NCBI RefSeq assembly: GCF_963259705.1
Contig: NC_081842.1
Coordinates: 60,834,787-60,898,786, forward strand
Length of the DNA stretch: 64,000 nucleotides
Direction: 5' to 3'
Source of the DNA: Myotis daubentonii
Lineage: Eukaryota; Chordata; Mammalia; Chiroptera; Vespertilionidae
In this document: positions 10,871 through 23,138 of the stretch, piece by piece
Layout: each line of letters starts with the position of its first letter
Position numbering within the stretch: position 1 is the first letter of the stretch
Translations under genes and position numbers: made by a program
The notes under the pieces: generated by a model
Databases searched by the model: none
Told to the model about the DNA's origin: nothing
What the model saw: the letters and a program-made list of their open reading frames with translations, nothing else

Positions 10871-12559
10871 GGGGCAGATAGGAGGGGCTCCCTGTCCGGG
10901 GCTGTGAAGTCCTGACTGCAGAAAGTTTTATTGCACTGTGGTCTGTGGAACTGCCTGGTTCTGGGCTGAGGATCGCCCGGGAGCTGCTGCATCCTTGTAC
11001 CTGGCAAGCACCAGTTGCCAACTTAGCTCTCTCAGGAACTAGGGGCCACCTGTTAGAACGCGATGTTTGAATGGTGTCTATCTAGGTGTGCATGCACGCC
11101 TGAGGAATACGACTTGGAGGTTTCTCTGTAGTATCGAGTTCTGTTGTTAACATTTCAGAATAGAAATCTGTGGTGAGTGAAGTCATGGCATGATGCTCTT
11201 ACTCTTCCCTTTGTTGGTCTTGAATAATAGGTAAATTATGCCCTACCCTATAATGAAATGTCTTTCCCGATGGAGTCCTTTCAACCATGGAGGATAACAT
11301 TAAATGATCACATCCCTACATTAAAGTGAAAGATGTTCAGGATTAAAAGATGGAAACATGGTTGAGACAGATGTATTAGGCAGCCAGGCCTGCAGAGGAA
11401 AATGAAGTTTTCTGAACCAGTGGCGAAATGCAGCACAGAAGGCTTACCTAAGGCTGGGCAGGAGCCAGGTTTGCAAAACAGTAGCTTCTTCCTTTGCTGC
11501 AGCTGGAGTAGCCGGGTGTGTGCAGATACGTGGCAGAGGAAGTGATTGTATACAGTGTAAGGCAGTTTGCGTCTGGAGAATAAAATCCTTGGCAGGTTTT
11601 GCTTGAGTTAGGGATCTCTTGGGGGTGGCAGTGGCTCTCTGGTCCCCGTTTTGCCAGCCTAACTCCACTTCAGGGCCACTACGGTCTCTGAAGTGCTGCC
11701 TGTATTGCCCCCTTCTCTTCTACCACCAGCTTTTAGCTTCCCCCTGCTCCTCAGTCAAGTCTAGAGTTGGCCCTGGTCGGAGGCAGAGTTATGGTAGCTT
11801 GGGGAGAGAAAACTAGTGAAAGCAGAATTGTGGTCTAGGAGAGACCCAGAGTGCGGTGGATGAACCACTGACTTCCAGCCTAGAAAGCTCCCTAAAGAGT
11901 GAGAGAATAATGATCGAGGGACAGAAGTTCTCTGGGAAGGACAATAGGTGGTGCTTAGCAGTTGTTTCTTGCTGAGGGTTTTAAGATTTTGTTGCTGTTG
12001 TTTGACCATAAGGGCATTTCCGGATGGGGTTGAGGGAGTTTGGGGACTTCTCTGAAACGTGCCCTCCCATTCACATTTTATTCCACTCCCTTACAGGTCT
12101 TCAAAAAGTAATTGGGGGCAAAGGGAGAGAGGAAAGGAGCACTGAGGCTCTGCCATGCCATAGAGACATGGGACGTGGACAGCCTTGGGCAGAGAAGTTG
12201 GATATGAAAGCTGAAAGGAATGTTCTTCCTTTAGCTACAGATTCCAGCCTTTATTTTGCACAAAGAGAACCACAGCATTCATATTTAGTTGCTGATAACT
12301 TTTGCAAAGCCCTACCTCTTTTTATCTACATTTTGTTATGAAAAATTTTAGACATACAGAAAAGTAACCTACTTCTCTTTTTATAAACTACTAACTCTCT
12401 CAAGACACAACCTTGTTAATTAAAATTAGAGTTTGAAATTCAGACATATGTGATCTGGCCCTGATAGAGCTTGTGTCCAAAGATGGCTAAGGACTAGATG
12501 TGTGAAGAATACTAAGATAGTGAGGGGGGAAATACAGACTTATTCTTCTGACTCTTTCC
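10871..12559. other. Non-coding, mostly unique interval
   Basis: Mostly unique sequence just downstream of the CpG island. If the donor at 10804 is used this is intronic. No coding exon recognised. Confidence 0.5.
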
Positions 12560-13075
12560 TAAGAATCTTAGACAAATCTCTTAATTGCCTTCTTTTCTAT
12601 CATTCTTAAAACATCAGTTTGATTCTATCACTCCCCTACTTAACACTTTCGAAGAGCTTCCCTTCACACTTTGAATGAAATCCAGAGCTTATCAAAGCCC
12701 TATATGATCTGGCTTGTTTGACCTCATATGCTATCACTCCACTCCCTTTCTCTTCCCTCTGCCTGAACACTGTCCCCTTAGTTACTTGCTTCTTTACTCA
12801 ATTTATTCAGGTCTCTTCTCAAATATGACCTCTTTGATCAGGCCTCCCCTGATCACCTGATCCAGAACAGCCCATTGTCACTCCCTGTTCTCGATCTGCT
12901 TTATTGCACTTATTACTTGGCATTTTATAGTATATATGTGTGTATTTTTTGTTAATTGTCTGTATATCCCCCACTTGAATATAAGCTCTGTAACTACAAG
13001 AAATTTTGTTGTATTCATGGCTATGCTCCTGTTTGGCATATTGTAAGCAATTAATAAATAATTGTTGAATTAATT
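12560..13075 (+). repeat. L2 LINE 3' end
   Basis: Long L2 match by eye: ATCACTCCCCTACTTAACAC, the CCTATATGATCTGGC block, TCAGGCCTCCCCTGATCACC, and the terminal AATTAATAAATAATTGTTGA end. Confidence 0.75.
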
Positions 13076-13369
13076 AGATAAATGACACAAACAAGGCACT
13101 GACTCCCAAAGGGTTGCAGAACCCTTAGCAAAATGCTAGAAGTCCCTTTAGGTAATTCAAGTCAATCAATATTTTATAGGTAAATGATGATCCTGGAGAT
13201 CAGTGGCCTCTTTTATCTTCACAGCACTTCTAAGCTGAATCCTTTGCTAGAGGCTGGGCCAGGTTTGACAAATTCACATCCCAAACAAGATATTAAAAAT
13301 TTCAATCTCATAAATTTCCCTATGCCCCTTCCTAGTCACTCCCATCATCCAGAAGCAACTTTTGTTATG

Positions 13370-13650
13370 ACTCCTGTTACCATAGATTAATTTTACATTC
13401 CTGAACATCATGGAAATGAATTTACACATGGTACGTACTTTTGTGTCTTGATTCTTTTTGCTCAGCATAATGTCTGTGAGAGTCATCCACGTTATTGGGT
13501 ATATCAGTTCATTTTTTTTTTCATTCCAAGATAGCATTTCATCGTACAAGTATCCACCATGTGTTTGTCCATTTTCTTATCGATGGAAACTTGTGTTGTT
13601 TCCATTTGGGGGCTATTTTGAATAAAGCTGCCCTGAGCATTCTTCCTGGA
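13370..13650 (-). repeat. Old L1 3' fragment
   Basis: Reverse-orientation L1 text (TTTTTGCTCAGCATAATGTC, then the GGCTATTTTGAATAAAGCTG block). Confidence 0.65.
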
Positions 13651-16600
13651 TCTGCCTCATGCTGAGTCCTATGTACTTCATTTGAAAATCTGCTATGTGC
13701 CCCAGTGCTGAGAGAAGTACGGCAAGGTTATGGGGGGCTGCGACTGATGTGGCAGCCTGCCTGAATCCTAGCGAGTGCCTTTCCTAGACAGCTCTGTGGG
13801 TGCTGTCCTGCCTCCCACTCTAGAGAACGAGTGTCCATGCAAATTGGAGAGCCCTCAGGTGCACTTTCAGTGTTTTTAGCTCCATAAAAGAGACTGTAGA
13901 ATGCCTGCTGCCATTGCTGTTGTATTCCTCTCCTCCTCTCAGCTTCCCACCCCTATACAAGTTTACTCTTATCAGTTACTGAGCATTATGCTATTGAGTT
14001 TAAATATTGATGAGTAAGAGTCTTGTTCAGAGACTGATAAAATATTTATGTGTTTCCATGGGGCACTGGTTTCCAGCTAGACTTCTCAAGGTGTTTTCTG
14101 AGATACTTGTCATAATCATGAGGTGCCCAGACAGAGGGAGATGACGTGGCCTAAGGACATCCCGTGTTTTTGAGCCCCACCTTGCAGAGCACCTTGCTTT
14201 CTAGGGATGGGGAAGGATGAGCACACAGAAGAAGGTGCATTCACAGTGTCTGGATCAGGAGAAAGACTGCATATGCTGTTGGAAATGGATTGAAAAAAAA
14301 GGGCAGGGGGCTGTTTACTAGTATATTGTGTTCCTGAAGGTGTGAATCCAGAGGGATAGTGGGAAAACTTGTTAGAAGGAGGAGCGACTAATTAAGCGGG
14401 ATGCATTCATTCTAAATAGAAGAATGATGGAATCAGTCTTGTAAAAGACACCGTTTTTGTGTTTTTTTGTTTTTACACTGATATAGTCAAGGTCTATATA
14501 AGACAACTATGCTGAGTGCTATGATTAAGTTATCACACCTGCTATGAAAATATGGGGAAGGGATTGGAGGCTAGCCAGGGTTCCTAGGTGGGGGGTAGAG
14601 AGCTAACTATTCAAGAAGAATTGTTATTTTCCTCTAAGGTAGAGGTTCCTTTTGAGTCAAGTTCTGAAGGAGGTGTGGCTCTTTGGCAGCGTAGTGTGGC
14701 AGGGCATTTCATGAAAGACAGAATAACTTGAGCAGATATTTGAGTCATAGTTAAAGTGCTGGTGTGGCTTGAATAAGGTGAAGAGGTGCGGAGGGTCAGG
14801 GGAGGGCAGGTTTGCAATATGAGATAAAGGCCAGCTGGTCAAGGACACAGCAGTGTGAACTTTAGTCTGTTTGTTGTAGAGAACCACGTAACTTTTGACC
14901 AGAGATTGGGTCAGATTTTGAGCAATTCTTGGGCGGTGCATCCAGCTCAGGCAAGGCCTTGAGGTCTGCTTATGTCCAAGGCGCTTTCAGGATATTCTCC
15001 TGTGTCCAGTGTAGTCTAGAAATTGTGTACAGTCTACTCTAAAGGAGGTAATCAAGAGGGGGGAGGGGTCAGATTCATTCATTATACTCCTGGAATTGGC
15101 CAGAAACAGATCTTATCAGTCACCTCCTTGCACCCCATAACGATGTATGTCACTCAGAATGCTCCAAGTCAAACTGAATTCATAGGCAGTATGCTACATC
15201 CTCCAATCTCTGTCATGGCCACTTTGCCTCTGTGGAGGGAGTTATGACAGTCTAAATACTCCTCTAACACCTGAACCCCTAACTGGGTCAGTACACTTTA
15301 GACGTGGGTTGCTAAACAACAGAGGACTAAGAGAGAAGGCTGGCAGACCATCCCTGTAGAACTCAGACCCCCTTTGACTAAGCTCCTGGGCAGTGACCCA
15401 AGAGGGTTAAGGCCACGCAGACTGATAACATAGATGGGACTCCCCAGCTACCTTCCACATGTGTTCTCCTTTCAGATGGTAGGTTCCTATTCAAAAGTGC
15501 CCCCCAAGATGTTTACTTTTTGACTCAAAATGAAAACAGGGAGGCAGTGGGGAGGGGTGGTAAGCCTATCAGTCATCTATACTTCATGAAGTTTGCAATA
15601 CGGAAGAGATCATTGTGGGAGTGATGGCTCTGGGGAAGTCAGTCTTCAGTGCTGCAGTGAGGAGCTTTGCATGTGTATAGATTAGCCAGAGAGCTCTCGA
15701 GTTCTGATGGGAAGAAGGGATTTCTTGCTGTGAGGACAGGAAAGGGTAGGGGAGGGCCTCTACAAGAAACTTCATTATTCTGCCCAGGGCTTTGCTGGTT
15801 GGAATTACTCTCTTCCTGCTGTGGGTACCTATTCCAGAGTGACCGTGGGCACCCAGGAAAGAATGCCCTGGGCCTTCCCATCGCCATCTGTCCAGGCTGG
15901 AAAGTCAAACTGTCAGTCAGCCCTGGCAGCTCTCCGTCCTGATTTTCTAAGGGTAACTGGGGAGACCTGGAAGTGAATGCCCTAACTAGGGAAATAGTAA
16001 GGGCCTGAAGGGGTGCTCTGGACGGAAGGTGTGGTGAAGGCCGAACGTGCTGGTCTGACAAGACTCCAGACCGCCATGGTCCTTCTTGGTTCTAATCTAA
16101 GACAGTCCTAATTTTCTGTGCGAAGTGGAGTCTCCCAGGGGCTGTAGTATTTCCTCCGAACAGGTGAACAGAATGCTTTACCGAGCACCTTTTCCTAATG
16201 GACACTTCGATGATTCTGGTGATGCTGCCTGCTTTTGGATATTGTAAGGATAAATCCAGAAAATCAAGTAAAGATGAAGCAGCGTAAGACAGCAAAGGAT
16301 AGAGAGTTTTGACCTACTGGGATCTTAGGTACCCAATTATCTGCAAGTGAAAAACTGGATGAAAGAAGATCAAATAACTACCCATGAGAATCTTTATCTG
16401 CAAATATTGCTGATTTCCAAGGCAGCTGGGAGGAGAAAAGAGGGTGGAGACATAAAGGCTGCTGTCACTGTCAGTCTGAGGAATGTTAATACACCAGAAC
16501 ATGTAGCCACATTAGAGCCATGCAGATGATAGCAGTGATATGCTGTACAAATCCTCACTTCCATACAGTTTCTCATATTCATTCATCATATTAAGTATAT

Positions 16601-16657
16601 ATCTAAGACATTCATCTAGCTACACAAGTACAGACCTACTTAAAAGATAAGTATATT
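13651..16657. other. Non-coding, mostly unique interval
   Basis: No exon, young repeat or RNA gene recognised. Open frames of up to 140 codons (for example the minus frame at 15639-16061) have no domain and no splice context. Confidence 0.5.
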
Positions 16658-16780
16658 CCCTGGCCAGGTAATTTAGTTGGTTGGAGTGTCATCCCATACA
16701 CCAAAATGTTGCAGGCTCGATTCTCTGGTCAGGACATATACTCAGGTTGTGGTTTGATCCCTGTACATCCAGGAGGCAAC

Positions 16781-16826
<46 letters not shown>

Positions 16827-16842
16827 AATAAGAAAAAAAAGT
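16658..16842 (+). mobile_element. Ves-related SINE
   Basis: Begins CCCTGGCCAGGTAATTTAG, carries a diverged tRNA-like head (GCAGGCTCGATTCTCTGG) and CAGGAGGCAACCAATC, then an expanded (TC)n tract (16784-16824) and an A-rich tail. Confidence 0.7.
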
Positions 16843-17142
16843 AAATGTAAAGACAAGAAGAAGCTATTTCAAAATATTAGCAGCAGTGGGATTAGATTAC
16901 GAATCACTACTTTCCTTTATTAAACTTACCTATATTTTCCATGATTGATATAGCAAGTGTTTCTGTGATAATCAAGAAAATGTTAAGTAAATCATCTATT
17001 AAAGAGGTTAATTAGGGATAGAGAAGAGGAATGGGTCAAGGAGAGTAGGATTGTACAGGAAGAAAAATATGTTGGAAGATGAATTAATGATCAAAAATGT
17101 AAATTCTTCACAAAGTGCTAGTTTTTGCATATTATTTTTAAA

Positions 17143-17454
17143 CTAGAGGCCGAGTGCACAAAATTCATGCACTTGGGGGGTGGGTCACTCAGCCTGGCCT
17201 GCTCCCTCTCACAGTCTGGGAGCCCTTGGGGGATGTCCGACTGATGGCATAGGCCCACTCCCTGCCACCACCACTGTGCTCGCCAGACATAAACCCAGCT
17301 TCTGGATGAGCAGCGCTCCCCCTGTGAGAGCGCACTGACCACCAGAGGGCAGCTCCTGCGTTGAGTGTCTGCCCATTGGTGGTCAGTGCATGTCATAGCG
17401 ACTGGTCATTTTACCGTTCGGTTGATTTGCATATTAGCCTTTTATTATAAAGGA
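17143..17454 (-). mobile_element. Helitron (HeliBat-type), 312 bp, non-autonomous
   Basis: On the minus strand: 5' TCCTTTATAATAAAAGGC..., 3' GTGCATGAATTTTGTGCAC hairpin, then GGCCTCTAG. Flanking bases are A at the 5' side and T at the 3' side, the Helitron target rule. It carries an inverted pair of CTCF-core-like motifs (17339-17352 and near 17370-17385). No Rep/helicase coding. Confidence 0.88.
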
Positions 17455-18658
17455 TATCAAAACCTACTTTTTGTTTTTATTGAATTTATTGGGGTGACAT
17501 TGGTTAATCAAATTACATAGGTTTCCGGTTTACAATCCTGTAAGACATCATCTATATATTGTATTGTGTGTTTACCACCATTTATCCCCCTTTACTCTCT
17601 CCTACCTCCTCCCACCCCCTTTCTCCTCTGGTAATCACCATAGTGTTGTCTGTGTCTATGAATTCTGGTTCTTGTTGTTGTTGTTTTTGCTTAATCCATT
17701 AACCTTTTTCACCTAGCTCCCCAACCCCTCTCACCTCTGACAGCTGTCAGTCTGTCCTCTGTATCTTTGAGGCTGTTTCTACTTTGTTAGTTTATTTTGT
17801 TCATTAGATTCCACATATAAGTGAAATTGTATGGTACTTTTCTTTCTCTGACTGGCTTATTTTGCTTAGCATAATAATCTCCAGATCCATCCACACTGTC
17901 ACAAAGGGGAAGAGTTCCTTCTTTTTAAACAGCTGCATAGTATTCCATTGTGTAAACATAGCACAGCTTTTTTATTCACTCATTTACTCATGGGCGATTA
18001 TGTTGCTTCCATAGCTTGGCTATTGTAAATAACACTCCAGTGAACACCAGGGTTGCATATATTCTTTCGAATTAGTGTTTGGGGTTTCTTTGGATATGTA
18101 CCTAGATGTGGAATTGCTGGGTCATAAGGCAGTTCCATTTTTAATTTTTTGAGGTAACTCCATACTGCTTTCCACAGTGGCTGTACCAATCTGCATTCCC
18201 ACCACAGTGCATGAGGGTTCCCTTTTCTTCACATCCTTGCCAACACTTGTTGTTTGTTGATTTGCTGATGATAGCCAATCTGACAGGTGTGAGGTGTTAT
18301 CTCATTGTGGTCTTAATTTGCATTTCTCTGATGATTAGTGATGTTGAGGTTCTTTTCATATGCCTATCAGCCATCTGTATGTCCTCTTTGGAGAAGTGTC
18401 TATTCACGTCCTTTGCCAATTTTTAAATTGGATTGTTTGGGGGGTTTTTTGGTGTTGAGTTTTATAAGTTCTTTACTATAAATTTTGGGTATTAACCTCT
18501 TATCAGATGTATCAATGGCAAATGTATTCTCCCATTCAATGGGTTGTCTTTTCATTTAGTTGATAATTTCCTTTGCTGAGCAAAAACTTTTTAGTTTAAT
18601 ATAGTTGCATTTGTTTATTTTTTCTATTGTTTATCTTGCCTGAGGAAATATATCAGAA

Positions 18659-18828
18659 AAAAGATAGCCACAAGAAATGTCCAAGATTTTACTATATTTT
18701 CTTCTAGGATTTTTATAGTTTTGAGGCTACCATTTAAGTTTGTAAAAGATAGCCACAAGAAATGTCCAAGATTTTACTATATTTTCTTCTAGGATTTTTA
18801 TAGTTTTGAGGCTACCATTTAAGTTTGT
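18659..18828. repeat. 85-bp perfect tandem duplication
   Basis: Two consecutive copies, 18659-18743 and 18744-18828, both starting AAAAGATAGCCACAAGAAAT and identical by eye, within the L1 ORF2 text and directly beside its inversion junction. Confidence 0.92.
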
Positions 18829-19029
18829 AATAAATGTTAAGTTTATTCTTGTGTATGGTTCCATATAGATCAATGGAACAGAAGAGAGAGCCCAGAAATA
18901 AATTCATGCCCTTATGGTTAATTAATATTTGACAAAGGAGGCAAGAACATACAATGAGGTAAAGATAGTCTATTGAATAAATGGTGTTGGGAAAATTGGA
19001 CAGATAGTTTATGCATATTATTTTTATTA

Positions 19030-19697
19030 TTATTGAATACCATATATCTTTTGCCCTCCAGAAGATTTGGAAACTTTTATTAGCATGAAACAAATTTGAA
19101 ATATTGAGCCAGGTGTCATACCTCCAAGGTCTAAATGCCATCCATGGACAACTGGAGGGCCCACAGCTAGCTTCCAGTGGTCCTGAGTCTTCCACCAAAA
19201 TACTAACACAGGGCACATCAAACCTGTACAGCAGCATCTTTCCCACAGAGTTTGATGTTTACTCCTGCTATAGCGGGGCCAGCCTTGTGCATCTGATCTC
19301 TGAAGTGTGGAACAGGAGCCACCAAACACTGTCAGTAGTTGGCGTAATGGGATTTTCCTAGACAAAAGCCTGTTCTGGTCTTATCCATGCCTCTGCTGGC
19401 TGCTCACTGGCTCAGTAGGCCCCTTGGGAACATCTGTGGCTGAGGCTGTGGAGAGGCAAGTGTGGTTTTCATTTCACAACCACCAGCCTTTTCCAGAGAT
19501 ACTGTCAAGCCTGTGCTTTAATTGGCTTCTGTTGAGGGACCCAAGGTAGAACCTCTCTCCCAGAGCAGAAGTTGCTATTTACCTTTACCCACCAGGATCA
19601 ATTTAAAGCAAATGCCAGAGAACTGCACACCCACTGAGCTCTGGGGCCTGGCATTACTTGTAATGTTAGTTGTAATTATTAAAGTTTCAAATCCTTT
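19030..19697. other. Non-coding interval
   Basis: Old L1-like or unique sequence. Three overlapping short frames (82-144 codons) occur, none recognisable. No gene called. Confidence 0.4.
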
Positions 19698-19709
19698 TTT
19701 ATATCTTAA

Positions 19710-19923
19710 TTTTTTTAAAAAAATATATTTTATTGATTTTTTACAGAGAGGAAAGGAGAAGGATAGTTAGAAACATCGATGAGAGAGAAACATCGATCAG
19801 CTGCCTCCTGCACACCCCCTACTGGGGATGTGCCGGCAACCAAGGTACATGCCCTTGACTGGAATCGAACCCAGGACCCTTCAGTCTGCAGGCCAACACT
19901 CACTGAGCCAAACCTGTTAGGGC
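19710..19923 (-). mobile_element. Ves SINE with TSD
   Basis: Complete Ves on the minus strand (B box GGTTCGATTCC-like, GCAGGAGGCAGCTGATCGAT), flanked by the 12-bp repeat TTTATATCTTAA (19698-19709 and 19924-19935). Confidence 0.9.
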
Positions 19924-20108
19924 TTTATATCTTAAATTTATGACATTTTTAAATTATGAAAATAATACATACTCATTGTAGCAAGTCTAAAGAAAAATGT
20001 TAATCTCGACCTTCTGTTCCTTCCATTTTCCTGACAAAACCACTATAAAAGTTCAGTGTGAATTCCTTCACTCCTTTTCTGTGTTGAAATAGACATATGT
20101 TGCTATTT

Positions 20109-22452
20109 ATTTATTTATTTATTTATTTAAATTAAATCTTTATTGTTCAGATTATTACAGTTGTTCCTCTTTTTTCCCCCCACAGCTCTCCTCCACCCAG
20201 TTCCCACCCCACCCTCAGGCCTTACCCCTCCCACTGTCCCCATCCATAGGTGTACGATTTTTGTCCAGTCTCTTCCTGCACCCCCACACCCCTTTCCCCC
20301 CAAGAATTGTCAGTCCACTCCCTTTCCATGCCCCTGGTTCTATTATATTCACCAGTTTACTCTGTTCATCAGATTTTTTATTCACTTGATTTTTAGATTC
20401 ACTTGTTGATAGGTATGTATTTGCTGTTCATAATTTGTATCTTTACCTTTTTCTTCTTCTTCCTCTTCTTAAAGGATATCTTTCAGCATTTCATCTAATG
20501 CTGGTTTGGTGGTGATGAAGTCCTTTAGTGTTTCCTTATCTGTGAAGCTCTTTATCTGACCTTCAATTCTGAATGATAGCTTTGCTGGGTAAAGTAATCT
20601 TGGGTGTAGGTTCTTGCTATTCATCACTTTGAATATTTCTTGCCACTCCCTTCTGGCCTGCATAGTTTCTGTTGAGAAATCAGCTGACAGTCGTATGGGT
20701 ACTCCCTTGTAGGTAACTGAGTTTCTTTCTCTTGCTGCTTTTAGGATTTTCTCTTTGTCTTTTGCTCTTGGCATTTTAATTATGATGTGTTTTGGTGTGG
20801 TCCTCTTTGGATTCCTTTTGTGTGGGGTTCTCTGCGCTTCCTGGACTTGTAAATCTATTTCTTTCATCAGGTAGGGGAAGTTTTCTGTCATTATTTCTTC
20901 AAATAGGTTTTCAATATCTTGCCCTCTCTCTTCTTCTGGCACCCCTATAATTCAGATGTTGGTGTGCTTGAAGCTGTCCCAGAGGCTCCTTACACTATCT
21001 TCATATTTTTGGATTCTTTTTTCTTTTTGCTTTTTCGGTCGGGTATTTTTTGTTCCTTCGTATTTCAACTCTTTGACTTGATTCTTTGGATCCTCTTGTC
21101 TGCTGTTGGATCTCTGTATATTATTCTTTATTTCAGTCAGTGTATGCTTAATTTCTAGTTGGTCTTTTTTCATATCCTCCAGGGTCTCACTAAATTTATC
21201 AGCGGTTTCCAGAAAATTTTTGTAAAACCTTATAACCATGGTTTTGAACTCTATATCCAGTAGTTTGCTTTCCTCCATTTCTGTCATTTGTGACCCGTTT
21301 CTTTGTCTCTGCATTTTTTATGCTTCCCTGTGTTGGTAGAGTGGCTTTGTGTGCTAGGTGTCCTATAGGGCCCAGTGGCTCAGCCTCCCCAATTACCTGA
21401 GGTGGACACTCTTGGTGCACCCCTTTGTGGGCTTTGTGCACAGTCTTGTTGTAGTTAAGCCTTGATTGTTGTAGATATCACTGGGAGGAATTGACCTCCA
21501 GGCCAATTGGCTGTGAGAATCAGCTGTGTCTGCAGTGGGAGACCTTCTGTGCTGAAGACACCCTTATGGGGCAAGACTTGCTTCAGTGGGGCTTTGGTGC
21601 TCACTGAGTCTGCCCCCTGAGTGTGTCCCTTATGGATCTGAGGAGTTGTAATCTGGATGGTCCCACTCTGACCACTGGGTACACTGGGTCTTGGATCTAA
21701 GAAGGTGCTAACTTAGCCTCTGCCTGAGGTTACCCAGCAGGAGCTACGAAGAGACCTGCAGATTCCCCTTCCTTTTGGGGGTGGGTGGGTTGGAGGTGCC
21801 CAGATGAGGCCCAGTTGTGAAGCAATGCAAGCTGCTATGGGCCCTTGGGCCTTCTCTTGGAAGTTCTGGGTCTGTCTGGCCCAGCTGTAATTTGTTAGGT
21901 AATTTTAGATTGCAAAGGGCCAGGGCATTCATATGCAAAAGCCTCTGCCGCAGCCTGGGTGGGGCGGGGTCTCAGGGAATCAACAGGGCAGAGCAAACAG
22001 CTATGGCTGATCCTCAGCCCTGCCCTAAGGGGCCCCGCGTCTCAGTGTCCCGGTAATTGCTGCAAGCACCTCAGTGGGAAAGCCGCCCTCAAGTTCCGAG
22101 TTCTGCCCACTGCCAGACAGTCCAGTTTCTCCCTGTATATGAGTCCTGGGTCCCCAGAGACTTCCCGGAACTGGAGTTCAGAGCAGTTGGGAGCTTGTGA
22201 CTCCCTCCCGATTCAAGAAGACAGCCGCGGCCTCGAGCGCGCGCACTCGAGCTTCGTACCTCTGCACTTTACTTCTGCACCTCCTCTGAGTCTCAGTGTG
22301 CTTTTCTCTTTCCTTCTAGTTGTAGAATTTCCACTCAGCCAGCCTTCCTGTAGTTCTGGATGATGTCTGTTTTGTCTTTTCATTGTATTTTTGAAGTTGT
22401 TGTGGGAGGGAGCACTTTCCGGTGTTTACCTATGCCACCATCTTGGTTTCTC
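20109..22452 (-). mobile_element. HAL1 retrotransposon, copy 2, full length with TSD
   Basis: Same architecture on the minus strand. The 5' end, at 22452, reads GAGAAACCAAGATGGTGGC in reverse complement; then come 5'UTR, ORF1, a 3'UTR of about 360 bp and an A-rich/(TAAA)n tail at 20109-20130. It is flanked by TGTTGCTATTT (20098-20108) and TGTTGGTATTT (22453-22463), 10 of 11 identical. There is no ORF2. The 5'UTR holds roughly 200 bp (about 21730-21950) that copies 1 and 3 lack, so it is a distinct subfamily. It sits in an old minus-strand L1 fragment that resumes at 22687. Confidence 0.83.
20469..21314 (-). pseudogene. HAL1 ORF1, copy 2, one nonsense codon
   Basis: The frame starts at ATG 21314 (MQRQRNGSQMTEMEESKLLD), runs through the coiled coil, and is broken only by TGA at 20954-20952. 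The other copies have CGA (Arg of NIRIIGVPEE) there, a typical CpG-to-TpG decay. It then continues in the same frame through the RRM and C-terminal domains to 20469. Apart from that stop the protein is essentially full length (about 281 codons). Confidence 0.8.
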
Positions 22453-22463
22453 TGTTGGTATTT

Positions 22464-22686
22464 TTTTAAAAAATATTTTTATTGATTTCAGAGAGGAAGG
22501 GAGAGGGAGAGGGGGAGAGAGAGAAAAACATCAATGATATTGAGAACCATTGATTGTTTTCCTCCTGCATGCCCCCTACTGGAGATCGAGCCCGCAACCT
22601 GGGCATGTGCCCTTGATGGGAATTGGACCTGGGACCCTTCAGTCTGCAGTCCAATGCTCTATTCACTGAGCAAAACTGGCTAGGGC
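22464..22686 (-). mobile_element. Ves SINE beside the HAL1 target-site duplication
   Basis: Minus-strand Ves with A-rich end at 22464-22485, GCAGGAGGAAAACAATCAAT and a tRNA-like head ending GCCCTAGCCAG at 22686 (reverse complement). It starts directly after the HAL1 TSD. Confidence 0.82.
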
Positions 22687-22771
22687 AATATGTAGGTTTT
22701 TTTTTTTATTATGTGTAGATGGGGTCATATAATACCAGTTACATTATTATTTGTCTCATTTCATTTATTTA

Positions 22772-23138
22772 CTAGAGGCCTAGTGCACAAAATTTGTGCA
22801 CTGGTGGGGGCGTTCCACAGCCTGGCCTGCACCCTCTCACAGTCTGGGATCCCTCAGGGGATGTCTGATTGATGGCTTAAGCCCACTCCCCATGGGGGCC
22901 ATCAGTGGGACATCCTTAGCGCTGCTATGGAGGCAGGAGAGGCTCCAACCACCACTGCTGCGCTCGCCAGCCATAAGCCTGGCTTATGGCTGAGCAGCAC
23001 TCCCCCTGTGGGAGCGCATTGACCACCAGGGGCAAGCTCTTGCGTTGAGCATCTGCCCCCTGGTGGTCAGTGCATGTCATAGTGACTGGTTGTTCCACCG
23101 TTTGGTTGATTTGCATATTAGCCTTTTATTATATAGGA
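22772..23138 (-). mobile_element. Helitron (HeliBat-type), 367 bp
   Basis: Minus strand: 5' TCCTATATAATAAAAGGC, 3' palindrome GTGCACAAATTTTGTGCAC then GGCCTCTAG, inserted between A and T. It carries the inverted CTCF-like pair (CCACCAGGGGCA at 23023 and CTGCCCCCTGGTGG at 23053-23066). Confidence 0.9.

Larger units (their letters stand above)
17141..19011 (-). mobile_element. L1 insertion with 5' inversion (twin-priming product)
   Basis: From about 17460 to 18838 the sequence is minus-strand bat L1: the 3' end in reverse complement begins TTTATTGGGGTGACATTGG, and then comes C-terminal ORF2 text. At about 18840 the orientation flips: 18845-19010 is + strand ORF2 text (ATCAATGGAACAGAAGAGAG, GGTGTTGGGAAAATTGGACA), which in an intact L1 lies just upstream of the minus part. 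This is the expected twin-priming structure. A perfect 15-bp repeat TGCATATTATTTTTA flanks the whole unit at 17126-17140 and 19012-19026. A Helitron lies at the tail. Confidence 0.75.

Noticed and set aside
10045..11007. 320-codon minus frame and several + frames over the CpG island
   Set aside because: Open on all strands because of high GC; compositionally Arg/Pro/Ala-rich, no domain, mutually overlapping.
15639..16061. 140-codon minus frame
   Set aside because: No recognisable domain, no splice context, and an overlapping open frame on the other strand.
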